This document shows, one piece after another, positions 1 to 12,170 of a DNA stretch of 64,000 nt. Position numbers and translations under genes: made by a program. Where the stretch lies: contig NC_034014.1 in NCBI RefSeq assembly GCF_000346465.2, positions 24,153,583-24,217,582 on the forward strand, given 5' to 3'. The notes under the pieces are model-generated. The model had not been told where the DNA came from, did no database searches, and was given only the letters and a program-made list of their open reading frames with translations. This DNA comes from Prunus persica. Taxonomy: Eukaryota; Streptophyta; Magnoliopsida; Rosales; Rosaceae. The stretch's first letter is position 1; every line of letters starts with the position of its first letter.

Positions 1-1453
1 GAAGAGAGTGTGCCCAAAACAAAAAAAAACAAAAAAAAACAAAAAACTCAAAATCCTGCAGTGTTGAAGTTTGCTTGATCGGATTCGTGATAAAAAATTG
101 TTCCATAAAACTAAATCTCCCAAAGAACCTGATAATACAGTCAGAAAGATACATTAATGACCCTGTTTCCAAACAAGAAGTGCAAATTTAGTGCTATCTT
201 GACGAACAAAGCAACACGAAAACAAGCCAAGGGCTATGCATACCTTGCAGCTGCAGAGCCGTTAAAAGCTTTCCTCGCATGGCATCACCTTCCAAGGGTT
301 GAGCTGATTGGGAAACTGCCACAATTGGTTGAATGTCTCCATCACCTTCCTACTCTGTTATTTTGGTTGTAAAATTTAACAAAAAAATAATAAGAAAAAA
401 GGCTTGAAAAGAAATGCGAATAGAAGCTAAAATTTGGAGAAAGTTTGACAAAAACTCATCAGAAAATCCTCAAAATTATAAAAATTAATCTTTGATTGAT
501 ACGAAGCAAAAACAGAAGCTATATAAAGAAAAAGTACACACTCTAATCTAATAGATGCCGCTGCATAAGCTGATAAGGAAAAGATACAACAAGGCTGGGG
601 AAGAGTAAGTATAATAATGCACTGACAATTGGGAATTGCTTGTACCTTATAATTACAATGAAATTAATTTTCCAGAAACATAGCTTCTTCAATCTGCACC
701 CCATGATCAACACCTGTCTCTCAACCAACTGATCAAAACCAACTTTGGTCAATGCTGCTTATGGAAAGAAAAAATGGTAGGCATTGGCAAACAGAGTTAA
801 TATTCTTTGTAGAGATGGGTTTAGAAAGAAAAATGGTACCTTTAGAACCATTTCTGGATACTTTGGGAGATTAATGAATTTGAGTTTTGGTTCCATCCAG
901 GTTCACAAATCTCCAAAAACTGCAGAGATTTAAACATAAATATGTTACAAACTTACACACATTATTTGGTACCTTGAACTGAAACCTTGAATTTACAAAT
1001 GGAGTTATAAAACACGATAATTTTTTATTTTTTTTTATAAATCATCCCTGAGTTCTATATGGTGTGTATGTATTGAATGTAGAGAACACTTGAGTTTAGT
1101 TTAATTTGTTTTGGTTTTCATATCTTTATTTGAAGTAATTGAATCATTAAACTAAAATGCGAATAGAAGATAACAACCTAATTAATTATAAGTGAGAGCG
1201 AATCACACAAACATTTTTTCTTAGCATTTCACGTGATTAAACAAATCAAAGGAAAAGTAAACCAAAAATTAAAAAATGTACTAAACAATAAACAATCAAG
1301 TTAAAATGAACACTAAGTTAGATAGGGCTTCTCTAGTAGGCCCAGTCCCATATGTAATTTTGTTTAGTTGTGTTCGGGCTTAGCCCCCAATTCACCAAAA
1401 GAAGATTTTTATTTATTTATTATTTTTAAGTAAAGAGAAGAAAATAATTGATT
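1..1453. repeat. 3' flank of NLR1, duplicated downstream of NLR2
   Basis: No gene is supported here. The stretch lies downstream of the minus-strand NLR1 gene. Several blocks recur, diverged and with indels, at about 10.68-12.17 kb downstream of NLR2: the 'gtgtgcccaaaa...' block near 8/10698, 'agatgccgctgcataagctg' at 552/10995, and the CAATTCACC block near 1390/12078. This marks the two intervals as paralogous flanks of tandemly duplicated units. It probably includes the NLR1 3' untranslated region. Confidence 0.75.
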
Positions 1454-4400
1454 TCAGAACCAACAAATAAGAAAATAGAAAAACTTACAATCGATGTGTG
1501 GAATATGAGAAATCTTGGGCCATTCTGGGCCACTGTCTTTATTGCATCTATTTTTCAGAAGAGGACAATCGAAAAACCATATGTGCTTTAATTTGGTGAG
1601 ACATTTCATAGCTTCAAGTGTAGGCAGATACATCAGATTCTTGCATAACGATATACTTAGGTTCTCAAGAGATGCAAGATTTCCCAACCACTCTGGAAGA
1701 GCCTCCATCCCGTCGAAGGATAGTATTGACAAAGCAGTTAGAGAAGTGAAGTGTTGAACTTGTTCAGGCAGAGACTTGAGCTTCGGCCAACCGAACAAGA
1801 TTAATGTTTCAAGTTGTGGAATAACCTGAAAAGCAGGAAATGAATCGAGCTCCTTCCAGAACCCACCAATTGACAATTCCTTTAAGCGGGTGAGGGATGC
1901 TGCAAACGCACTGGGGTGTACATCTTTTAATCCATCACAATTATAGATATGCAACTGACGGAGTTGTGTGAGGCTGTCTAAACTTGGAATAGCTTCGAGA
2001 TTCGGGCAATAGGTGATAGACAGGTGCTCAAGAGAGGTACAATGTTGTAACCCACTCGGTAGGCTTGATAATCCATCACAATTAAAAATCACTAATTCAC
2101 GGAGGGATGGAAGGCCATGTGTGGTTGGAATGGATGTTATTTTGGAGCATCCCCATATTTGCACCATTTGAAGAGAGGTGTAGCATTCTAGCCCCTCAGG
2201 TAGAATACATAACTCAAGACACTTGAGAATAGGAAATTTGCAGAGAGATGCGACACCCTGTGTAACTGGGATGCACTCCAGACTTTGACAATCCATTATA
2301 ATCAACTTCTTAAGGGAGAGCAGAGTGTGTAGCCCATCAGGCAAAGTCCTAAGATTAGGACACCATGAAATACTCAATGACTCGAGAGATGCACAACAAC
2401 CAAATACATCCGCAGCAATACAAGTTAAATCTGGGCAGCTCTGTATCTCCAAATATGAAAGATTTTTGTTGTTCTTTAACATGCCTTCCGGCAGAGAAGC
2501 AAGTTCCTTCATCGTCCTTATTGTGAGATGAGTAAGAGTGGTGAGTTGAGTGCTTATATTAGCTATCGGCATGCCGCTATCCATGGAATGTATTGTTAAC
2601 TTTTGGAGACATGGAAAATGAGTAGGAGCACTTTTCAATTGATTACAATTCCTCAGGAACAGCTCCTCAAGGCGAGGAAATATTGCAGCTTCCGTCCATT
2701 CAATTAGGTTCTTTGCATTATCAATACTTAATTTTTTCAAGGAAGAAAACAAATTTCCACTCATCATCCACGATGGAAATTGATCACTGCTAAAGTTGCA
2801 AATCTTTAAAATTCTCAATTCAGAGTGCGGTTTAAGGCCTTCTAGGACATCCCTGTCGTTGTTTATGGCGCTTGACCTGTCTTCCCCCCATTCAAACTTT
2901 AGTTTGCGTATGTTTGTCTTCTCCGCTAACTTTGCTTTCTTTGCTTCTTCTTTATCTCTCACATGCTCCAGATGACAAATAGATATTTTGCCTTTCAAAT
3001 GCTTTAAGCCACCTAACTCCTCTATTCCACAGCCTTTCTCCTTACCCACAATAAAATAAGATAATGATCGGAGATTACTCAACCGCCCCATGCCAACGGG
3101 ATATCTCATAACATAACCCCTATCAAAATAAATATGTCTCAAGTTAATCAAATTTTGCAGTTTCTTTGGAAACTCTTTAAGCAGATAGAGATTGCGCATT
3201 CTTAATGTCTGTAGGTTATAAAGTTTGCCAACAGATTGAGGGAGCCTTTCGATCATTCTTCTTGAAATATCTAAATACCTCAAGTGTTTCAACTTTCCAA
3301 TTGAATTTGGCAACTCATCAATATCAGCCTCCTGTAATTTTAAGACACGCAAACCTTTAAATCTCGATAAGATGTTACCAAGAACTTCACCTTCGAAAAA
3401 CATTGAGCGCACTACAATTCCTTTTGAAATTCCCTGTAGTTCTAAGGCTGAAGGTTGGGCCATATGTCGACCATCATTGGAGTCCTTGCTCTTTGATTTT
3501 GAAACAAGTTCAGCAAGATCATGCACAAGATCGTGCATTTTGCAATGGGTAATCACATTATAGTTATCCATTGAAACATCTTGAAAAAAGGACTTCTCCA
3601 ATAGAATATTAAAATATTGATTTCCTACATCCTCCATCTCTAGATTACTTTGGCTAGAAGAACGGTGAAGCAATCCCTGAGCCATCCAAAGTTGTACCAG
3701 GTCATCCTTTTCAATATTGAAATCTTTGACGAACATTGAGCAATATGCAAAGCATTGTTTCAAAGTTGGTTTTAATTCATCAAAACTCAACTTCAAAATC
3801 GACATGATTCTTTCATCTCCATCTGATAAATCCCATATGGTACTTTCTTGAATAACCCGCCATCTATCAATGTTTTCAAAACGCATCATATTTCCCAAAA
3901 CCTATAGGCACACGAGTTTGAATTTCTATTAAATGATAATGTTATAAAATTAACTATAATTACTAGGTTGACCAATCTAATCCAATTTTATTGGTTTCAA
4001 TAATATTGGTGAATTGGATTGGATCCAAAAAAAATTTAAACTAATTGGATCGGTTTGGTTAGCAAATCTAGAGTTTGAAATCCAATTCAAACCGAACCGA
4101 TCCAACCTTTTAAAAATATATGCAAATATTTTCCTTTCCTAGTGCTCAAACATAAACCACATTTTACGTTCCACTTACACCAACACACCAACACAACTTT
4201 GTTGATATTATTTTGAAAAAAAATATATTAACATTCTAGATTTCTAAGTTTTTGTGTTGATTTTAGTGTTGATTTTTTTTAAGAAATGGATGTAACTTGA
4301 ACTCTAAATGTGAAACTTCATATTGTAGTGTTGTTTTCTAAAATTTATTTATGACTATTTAGTACATACTTAATGGTATTTTCTATTGGATTGAATTCTA

Positions 4401-6860
4401 TATGATTACCTTTACAATTATCATATTTTCATACAAACCGATCATCCAATTCAATCCAATCCAATGTACATTGAATTGGATCTTGACATCCGAACACATT
4501 GGATCAGATTGTAAAATCTCAAATCCAACATAAAAATTGAATTGAATTAGATTGATAACAAATTCATTGGTTTCGAACCGATATAACACTATGTAATAAG
4601 CATTTAATGACTATATTTCTTTCAAAAAATAAATAAAGGCATCGTCAAACGTGGCAATCTACTCTCTTAAGAGGCTTGTAAGTCAAGCAATTAAGAATAT
4701 TTACTCTTGCAATTGACATATTAAGTTCAAACCCTCCCTCCTCCAATATCTCTAATAAAACAAACAATCCACTCTCAAAAAAATTAACAAATAAATGTAT
4801 AGTATTACGGGAACAAAAGGAAAATATAACTGTATCTATAAAAGCAGTACTATATATCTTATACTATGGTTTATCGTCCATTAATTCCCACCTAATTTTC
4901 CCTATGTGGGCTTCATTTATTTTATAACAAATTCAGGAATAAAAAAACTCTTTCCCTACCAATAATGTGCAAAATGCCATTTATACCCTTTTCATCTTTA
5001 GTAAGTTCGATAATAATTTAATAAGATAAACAAAATTAAGATAATTATAGTAAATGACAGTCTTCTATCAGTCAGGGAAGGATTTTCTTTCTATCAGTTC
5101 GGGTGGTGGTGGTGGTAGGAGTGGAGGTGGAGGCGCAAGTGGTGGGTAGTGGTGGTGGTGGAGGAGGTAGAGGTGGAGGTGAAGTTGGTGGTGGTGAAGG
5201 TGGAGGTGAGGTAGTGATAGTGGTGGTGGAGGAGGTGGTAGTAGACGATGTCAATTTTAAAAATGAACTATGGTATTATGGGAATTGCTAGATAGTTTCT
5301 AGGCTCCGTGTAGTTATGTTAAATAAATTTTTGTTAACAGTTTTTCAGAAAGGTAGCCACATTAATTCGATCTCCTTCTAGCTTCTTCTTTCAACCACAG
5401 GTATTCATCTAATCGACAGTAGTACTAATATGTTTCTGTAAATCTGGATTACTGATGTATCTGCCAATATACTGATTTTTTTTCTTTAAATAATCCTTGT
5501 TAATTATTATGTGGTATTTTGTTCATTTTACTTGTGAAATTAGTGGTATGTTTGAGCCTATTTTGTTGCATAAATTATAGTGGTATTTTGTTTTTTATAT
5601 AATCCTTCACAAAATAATAAAGCAAACAAGATTACCGATGTCTAGTGGGTTAAAGGTTTGTTAATGAAAAACAAATATAAGAATAAGAAGCAAGATCAAG
5701 CGAAAAATTCAGCAAACGGATAAACATACCTTTGCCAGTAATGGTAGGCCTGCACACTTTCTGGCGATGTCCCTTCCAATTCTCTCTTGATCTTTAGTCA
5801 AAGGAGCACTGTCATCCAGAAATGCTCTGTTCTTTAAAATGAGCCAACATTGATCATCTGATAGTTTCCCCAAATTACACATAGGAAGTGTCTGCACGAT
5901 TTTTGCAACCTTCTCACTACGGGTAGTGACAAGAATGCTGCTTCCTTGTGTATCTTTAACACTTGACAAACAACTCGTCAAATCATTCCATTTGTCAGGA
6001 TCTTCATTCCAAACATCATCGAGTACGAGCAAATATCTTTTTCCTTTCAGATGTTTTTGAAGATTTTTGAGTGCTGCTTCCTTCTCTTGAGCCTTTTCTA
6101 GTTTAAAATGTACCAAGATCTTGTTTAAAATCGACTTGACTTCGAAAGGAACAGATACGCATATCCATATTTTTATAGTGAACTGTCTGCCTATCTCATC
6201 ATGATTATATATAGATTTAGCCAAAGTTGTTTTTCCCAAGCCAGCAAATCCTACAATGGGCATAACCGAGAGAGAATTCTTTGGAGTATTGCTTGAGTCG
6301 ATCAAGGTTGTTACTATATCTAACACAACCTTCTCCCTTCCAACGACGTACTTTTCATCTTGAGCAAAGCTGGAGACGGTTTCCCTGTCAACTCCTGCAT
6401 CATGAGAGCTTCCACCTTGGAATGTCGAACTTGCAACTAGATCAATACTAGCTGCCTCATTCTTCAGATTGACTAAAGATGAGTTGATTTTCTTGATTTT
6501 ATGTGCCATTTTGTGACGGAATGCAATGGGATTGTAGTGGAGTGAAAAGAAATTGAGTACCTTTTTCTTCATCTGGTCTTGCACTTCTACCTTACGCCGG
6601 AGAACTTCATATTCATATTCATCCAACACATCATCAGCATCATGAGCTATGTCTTCAAGGTCCTTCACCCACATTTTGACCGCCTCGGCCCGATCTTTTT
6701 TTTTCCCGGCATCTTGTAGCATGGCTTGAACCTTGGACAATGATTCACGCAGACTTGTGAGTTCTCCTTTGAATCCCCGCAGAAGATTGAATTCTTGTTG
6801 GGCAAGTGAAGCCACCTTCGTCAGAATCCCCTCAGCTCCAAAAGTAACAATTTCTGACAT
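1454..6860 (-). CDS. CC-NB-ARC-LRR disease resistance protein (RGA type), NLR1, two exons
   Basis: Intracellular immune receptor of the CNL class, expected to sense pathogen effectors through nucleotide-dependent switching. Exons read on the minus strand: 6860-5730 and 3901-1454, joined in phase 0 at AAG|gtatgt...tatag|GTT, giving about 1192 residues, a normal CNL length. The start MSEIVTFGAEG is chosen because it aligns with MADFLTFGAQE and MAEFFTFGAKE of the two paralogues; an upstream in-frame Met lacks this support. Motifs: EDVID-like LEDIAHDADDVLDEYE in the Rx-type coiled coil; P-loop GFAGLGKTT near residue 205; kinase-2 LLVLDDVW near 278 (W is typical of CNLs); RNBS-B ILVTTRS; GLPL near 373; [13 protein letters not shown] near 428; MHD in [11 protein letters not shown] near 500; then about 20 irregular LRRs to the C-terminus. 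The 1.8-kb intron falls directly after GLPL. This is the only copy of the array without a visible frame break. Confidence 0.9.
4640..4790 (+). repeat. Possible tRNA-derived SINE fragment
   Basis: Inside the NLR1 intron, a segment with an A-box-like stretch (TAAGTCAAGCAATTAAGA near 4679) and a B-box-like AGTTCAAACCC near 4732, spaced about as in pol III promoters, followed by an A-rich tail. No target-site duplication was identified. It could be chance similarity. Confidence 0.3.
5101..5250. repeat. GGT/GGA-rich minisatellite in NLR1 intron
   Basis: About 150 bp of imperfect GGT, GGA and GTG triplets with strong purine bias on the plus strand. The open frames across it on both strands encode only low-complexity Gly/Val or Pro/Thr/Ser runs and are not credible genes. 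Confidence 0.9.
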
Positions 6861-6947
6861 CTTAGTTATAGTTTGTTCACGTACACAGCAAAAACAACAG
6901 GAACTGCTGTTATTCAAACGCAATGTGTCTCTCAAGGTTATGTTATG

Positions 6948-6960
6948 GATTTATATAGAG
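6948..6960 (-). promoter_or_regulatory. Probable TATA box of NLR1
   Basis: Reading the minus strand, CTATATAAAT lies about 90 bp upstream of the chosen NLR1 start codon, a plausible distance for a TATA box with a short leader. It is placed by motif and position only. Confidence 0.5.
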
Positions 6961-7017
6961 ATGGGAGGAAAGGAACTTATATTAGACTTGCAAATCAAGC
7001 AATATTTGTTTGTATAA

Positions 7018-7420
7018 TATTCTTTTTCAAAGCCTGGGCATTTAAGTTTCGAATCATATTATACCAACACATCGACCAAGGGGACACCTCAAAGAGATAT
7101 ACCTCAGTCTTTGTTTTCTTCATTATTAAATGATGCTCCTAATCAAAAGCAAAAGCAAAGAAACTTAAAAAAGCATCTCTTTTTATTTTTTATTTTATTT
7201 CGTAATTTTAAATATAAACTATGTAAGATTGTCCTCTGTTTGTGATCTCAAAAAGAAAAAAAGGATCTTTTTTCTTCTAAGTTTAAGTATTGTTCTTGGT
7301 TCGAAGTCTGGGCATTTAAATTTCGAATCATATTATACCAACACATCAAGGAAGGGGAAACCTCAAAGATGCCTGTCTTTTTGTTTTCTTCATTATATTT
7401 TTAAATCATTCTCCTAATCA
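7018..7420 (+). repeat. Local tandem duplication, about 110-bp arms
   Basis: The segment at about 7031-7140 (GGGCATTTAAGTTTCGAATC onwards) recurs at about 7308-7412 with around 85-90% identity by eye, including the TTATACCAACACATC and TTGTTTTCTTCATTA blocks. It lies upstream of NLR1; no coding content is seen. Confidence 0.7.
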
Positions 7421-8107
7421 AAAGCAAAGAAAAGAAAAGAATAAAAGGAACACTCTGTTTTGTTTTTGAAATAATCAAAATCAACATTGAGCTTCCAAGC
7501 TTGGGTCTAACTATTTAGATTCTCCTCACTTTGTAAACAATGAGGGGGATTTTTTTGGTGAAGGGGTTCAATCCAACTATTCAATCATTAAAAAGTTCAA
7601 GTCCAATATTTTCTCTTTCTTATTGGATAGTGGGACGATTGAACCCCTCTCGCAACCCCCTCACCCACCACAACCCCTATAGCATTTCCACGTGATCTCA
7701 GGTTCCATTGCGATGAATTTGATCGCGAGTTTGCTAGGCCTGGGCCTTTTTGTGCCTACTTTGTTCCTTCTTTGGTCTTAGGCCGAAGGCAAAATTTCAT
7801 GAAGGAAACTCTCTTCAAAAATATGAATCATGTCTAAGAGGACCTGAATATGTATGATCTTTTTAACTGTCCAAATTCCCAACAAAACCAATCTAAATTG
7901 CAAGGGACCTGGCCCTAAACAAAAAAAAAATTATTATTGTTCTTAGTTTAAGTATTTTTGCTTTACAGTTCTATAATTTTAGTGTTTTTATTGTATTTGA
8001 AAAGCGTTAATGAGTATAAAAATGAGAGATCTCTCCTGGGCCTTTCATTCCTCAATCATCTTCTACCTTTACTTAACAAATCAATGTTGTTTTCTTCCAC
8101 CCCGCTA

Positions 8108-8111
<4 letters not shown>

Positions 8112-8139
<28 letters not shown>
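8112..8139. repeat. (AT)n microsatellite
   Basis: Perfect AT dinucleotide run of about 14 units; potentially polymorphic. Confidence 0.9.
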
Positions 8140-8142
<3 letters not shown>

Positions 8143-8739
8143 CATATCAATCTTTGCTGAGCCTATAATAGCTTCATCAGTTTTATTGTCTCCTATTAAA
8201 AAGTAGTCTTCTAAAACAAGTTTTCTACGCAAAGGATGAAAGAGATAACAATTTAGCAATTAATATTGGAGAAAGATAGTGATTAAAGTAACCATACATG
8301 AGATTGTTTCTTGGAAGCACAAGAAGAATCGAAAATTATATCGATATATAAGATTGCATTTTTTATTGTCAAACAGTCTGATGTGCTAACGCATATATTA
8401 ATTTCTTTTTTTTTTCGGAAATTGAAATTATATCACATATACATTATACATATGTTATAAAAATGCGAATTAAATGTGTAATGGGGTTTGTATTAAATGG
8501 GAGGTAGGACCAAAACAGTGCTTATACAGGTCCAGATAATCCAAAACTCGCCGACTGTTTATTCTAGCTCATTCATTCCCCCCGTCAAAAAGTTTCTTCT
8601 ATCTTTGTTGGCCTAAAAAGACATAGAAAGCCACCAAATAATTTGAACACAAAGCACTCTGCATTGCTAGAAAAGGAGCGTTTGAATGGGATGAGGAATA
8701 TGTACGATTACTTAGAAAACACCCTAACCCATTCTTTCT

Positions 8740-8760
8740 TCTCTCTCTCTCTCTCTCTCT
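8740..8760. repeat. (CT)n microsatellite
   Basis: Perfect CT run of about 10 units followed by a short pyrimidine tract. Confidence 0.9.
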
Positions 8761-9621
8761 TTTCTCCCAGACACTGGTACTAGCTGTTAACCTGGTTTAA
8801 AGAAAAGAAAAGAAAAGCCATGGCCATAACTGCTCTGCTACTTGTTAATGTGCGTATGGACGCCATGAGATTTGTGTCAAAGTGAAAGTTTTATTAGGGT
8901 CGTGTATCTTTTCTCTTCTTTCACTATCAAGTGCTTTGATATGTTATGGGAACACAATGCATTAGAGAGCTGTAATATAATATTTAATTTATTTATTTTC
9001 TTGTTCTAGCTCTTCTCTCTTTTGCTCAAAGTAAAGCACTCTCTCATAAAGCCGGGATGCCTAATCATAGTTGTGAGTTAGGCGGTTGGTCAATATAATA
9101 TGTCATTCTCTTTCTATCCAAGTTAAATCCCCTTCATCGTAAATTAGAGTAATTTAGAATATTATTTTATCCAAAAATAAAAAATAAAAAAAATTCATGC
9201 ATACCCATGTTGGTCAAGTAAAAGTAGATCCACTTATCATTTTACTTGAAGCATGTAAATTACCCCCGGTTCACTTCACTCTCTAGTGGCGGATTAAGAC
9301 TAAGGGCCAGTTTGGGATTGCTGTCACTTTTAAAAAAAAAGATTTGAAAATAATTAGTTGTAAAGTAAAGCAGCTCTATGTTTGGTAAACAATATTTTTA
9401 AAGTGTTGTTAGTACAATAAGCAGTGTCAAAACCTTTTGGTAAATTTTAATATAAAATTATTGTAACTGTGAATAATGACTAAAATAGACATGGGGTTGA
9501 AAGTGTTATGTACTAATCATGTAATGGTGGTGGTGGTGATGGTGATAAAGGTGGAGTTGGCAGTTGTGATAGTGGTAGTGGTGATGGTGGGGATGGCGGT
9601 TGTGGAGGTGGTGGTGATGTT

Positions 9622-10063
9622 CAGTGGCGGATCCACCATGGGGTCAATGGGGTCAGACGACCCCATGAAAGATCTGAATTTTAGTGGTAGGATCTGATTT
9701 TTTTCCCTTGGCAGCCATGGAAGCGACCCCATGGAGAAGAAGAAGCTTCGTGGGCCAGCTAGGGTTCTATTTTTTATTTTTTTAAACTGCTTGGCAACAA
9801 CCCTAACCCCAATCTCCCCAAGACCTCCACCACTGCCAAGGGTGCTAGTTGCCATTCACTACCAGCCGTCCCAACCGCTGCCACTATTTTTGTGAAAATT
9901 TACAATTCAATTCAAGTAACTTTTGTAACTTGTAATATTGTTTTTGACATTAATTATGAGTGAAAGTACTATCGTTTCATTTTCAATATTTTTTTCATCT
10001 TAAAAAAACATTGGGTAGTTTACACTATGACCCCATGAGTGGCAATTCCTGCATTCACCACTG
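9622..10063. mobile_element. Non-autonomous hAT element (442 bp) with perfect 8-bp TSD
   Basis: The element begins CAGTGGCGGATCCA and ends in the inverse of CAGTGGTGAATGCA, giving an imperfect terminal inverted repeat of about 14 bp. It is bracketed by the identical 8-mer GTGATGTT at 9614-9621 and 10064-10071, the target-site length of hAT elements. Its right half resembles the 3' non-coding end of the larger hAT at 35.4-38.8 kb (TAACTTGTA...TTATGA...GAAAGTACTATC), so it looks like an internally deleted derivative of that family. It encodes no transposase and sits in a degenerate GGT/GAT repeat. Confidence 0.85.
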
Positions 10064-10128
10064 GTGATGTTGGTTGTGGAAGTAATGGTTGTGGTGGTGG
10101 TTCACTTCACTCCCTAGGTGTGGATTCC

Positions 10129-10290
10129 GACTAAGTAAATTTAGGTTTTAGCCACAAAAAAACTTTCACTTTTGGAAAAAGCCAAAGCTTTTTCAAAATA
10201 GACAGAAAAACCTCTCAACTTTCAAATCAAAGACATGCAAATGTAAGGGCTTTATCATTTTCTTAATTTGGGGGTTTAATTTTTTTAAAG
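10129..10290 (+). repeat. Dispersed repeat, copy 1
   Basis: The block starting TAAGTAAATTTAGGTTTTAG, followed by CCACAAAAAAACTTTCACTTTTGG and ending near GACATGCAAATGTAA, is closely repeated at about 11851-11970. Both copies lie in the NLR1-NLR2 interval. The limits are approximate. Confidence 0.7.
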
Positions 10291-10679
10291 AAAAGTTTTT
10301 TTCTTTCCTCTTTTTTCCAAAATTTTCTTTCTTTCTCGGTCAATGACAATAAGTGTGTTGTAGTCATGCATGCCTTAGTTGGTCAAGTAAAATTTTATCT
10401 TATTTCAACGGTCATCTTTACAAAAATAAAATGACATATAAAATTATTTGATGAATATCCAATCCAACAAATAGAAAACATGTAATGCAACATCAACATG
10501 TTCATAAGAATCCAAGATTGCAAAAGCAAAATGCAAGAAACAATGATGAGAATGGCAAAGGCACAACTACAAAACAAAGAAGACAAAAGGTTCTTCCAAA
10601 TGTTAAACCATAATTTCTTTTCTCTCAAAAGGGAACTCTAAGCCTCCCAAATGATCAGATTCAGGAGAGAAACTTTTAC

Positions 10680-12170
10680 AAAACCTAGGGAGAGAAAGTG
10701 TGCCCAAAAAAAAAAAACTCAAAATCCTGCAGTGTTCCATGAAACTGAATCTCCCAAAGAACCTGTTAATACAGATTTGAAAGACACTCAGAAAGATACA
10801 TTAATGACCCTGTGTTCCAAACAAGAAGTGCAAATTTAGTGCTATCTTGGCGAACAAAGCAACACGAAAACAAGCCAAAGGCTATGCATACCTTTCAGCT
10901 GTAGAGCCGTTAAAAGCTTTCCTCGCATGGCATCACCTTCCTACAGAAGTCTTGAAAAGAAATGCAACCTTGAAAAGAAAAAGTGCACACTCTAATAGAT
11001 GCCGCTGCATAAGCTGATAAGGAAAAGATACAATGAAATTAATTTTCCAGAATTGGGAATTGCTTGTACCATATAATTACAATGAAATTAATTTTCCAGA
11101 AACATAGCTTCTTCAATCTGCATCCCATGATCAACACCTGTCTCTCAACCAACTGATCAAAACCAACTTTGGTCAATGCTGCTTGTGGAAAGAAAAAATG
11201 GTAGGCATTGGCAAACAGAGTTAATATTCTTTGTAGAGATGGGTTTAGAAAGAAAAATGGTACCTTTTGAAGAGTGAATGTACTTGAGGTCAATAATTTT
11301 CACAACAACAATGCACACTACTTTCAACCATTTCGCATTTCAGGATACACTTTTGAAGATTATTGAATTTGAGTTTTGGTTCCATCCAGGTTCACAAATC
11401 CCGAATATGTCAAGAGTATCTCACAAAGTCAACTGCACAGATTTAAACGTAAATCTGTTAGGAACTTACGCACATCATTTGGTACCTTGAAACCTTGAAT
11501 TTACGCACATCATGTGTGTGTATATGGATGTATTGAATGTAGAGAACACTTGAAAACTCAGAGTTTAATTTCTTTTGGTTTTCAACTTCCAAGTGATTAT
11601 AAATCATATCTTTATTTGAAGTAATTGACTGATTAAACTAAAATGCGAATAGAAGATAACAACCTAATTAATGATAAGTGAGAAACGTATCGCATAAACA
11701 TTTTTTCTTAGCGGTTTACATGATTAAACAACTCAAACAGAAGGTAAACAAAAAATTCTAAAATGTACTAAACGAAAAACAATCAAGTTAAAATGAACAA
11801 TAAGATAGATAAGCCTTCACTAGTAGGCCAGTCCCATATGTAATTTTCGTTTAAGTAAATTTAGGTTTTAGCCACAAAAAAAAAACTTTCACTTTTGGAA
11901 AAAACTAAAGCTTTTAAAAAAAAGATAGAAAAATCTCTCAACTTTCAAACCAAAGACATGCAAATGTAAATGATTCCTTAGGAAATCCAAAAATAAATAA
12001 AGGCAATTTTGTCCATTTTGGCTTCTTTTAAAAAATTTCTCTCCCCTTTAGCCTTTTCCAAAGTCTCCTTAAGTCCGAACCCCCAATTCACCAAAAGAAG
12101 ATTTTATAAAATATAAAAAAATAAAAGAAGAAAATAATTGATTTCAGAATCAAAGAAAACAAATAAGAAA
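10680..12170. repeat. 3' flank of NLR2, paralogous to 1-1453
   Basis: This interval repeats much of the sequence downstream of NLR1, with small deletions and one insertion at about 11850-12068. No gene is supported. One stretch of open reading (about 11080-11220, minus) is conserved with 630-760, but it is explained by recent duplication of untranslated flank. Confidence 0.75.
11850..12068. repeat. Dispersed repeat, copy 2, inserted in the NLR2 flank
   Basis: Relative to the NLR1 flank at about 1365-1390, the NLR2 flank has about 220 extra bp here, containing the same repeat as 10129-10290. TTAAG occurs at both edges (about 11851 and 12069), a possible 5-bp target-site duplication. No terminal inverted repeat is evident, so the element class is unknown. 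Confidence 0.5.

Larger units (their letters stand above)
3902..5729 (-). other. Large NB-ARC intron of NLR1
   Basis: Intron of 1828 bp inside the NB-ARC region, with donor gtatgt and acceptor ctatag on the minus strand. The paralogues carry an intron at the same codon (14276-14515 in NLR2, about 19101-19455 in NLR3) but only about 0.25-0.35 kb long. The NLR1 intron has expanded: it contains AT-rich sequence, repeated CAATCCAAT/GAATTGGAT stretches around 4015-4580, a SINE-like segment and a GGT minisatellite. No internal gene is supported. Confidence 0.8.
7421..9621. other. Intergenic DNA without recognised genes, containing SSRs
   Basis: AT-rich spacer between NLR1 and the 9.6-kb hAT element. 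It contains an (AT)n run at about 8112-8139, a (CT)n run at 8740-8760, and from about 9520 a GGT/GAT-rich degenerate repeat. The segment near 9302-9440 beginning GGGCCAGTTTGGGATTGCTG resembles the terminus of a common plant MITE, but no matching opposite end was found. No exon-like ORF is supported. Confidence 0.6.

Noticed and set aside
543..752. Minus-strand small ORF conserved at about 11080-11290 (VGFDQLVERQVLIMGCRLKK)
   Set aside because: Its conservation is fully explained by recent duplication of the NLR 3' flank, and the frames diverge at both ends; no domain or start context supports a gene.
5072..5291. Open frames on both strands across the GGT repeat
   Set aside because: They translate to low-complexity Gly/Val or Pro/Thr/Ser runs within an intron; no gene is needed to explain them.
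9795..9810. Telomere-like CCCTAA motifs (also near 8711 and 35816)
   Set aside because: Only one or two units each, scattered; no interstitial telomere array.
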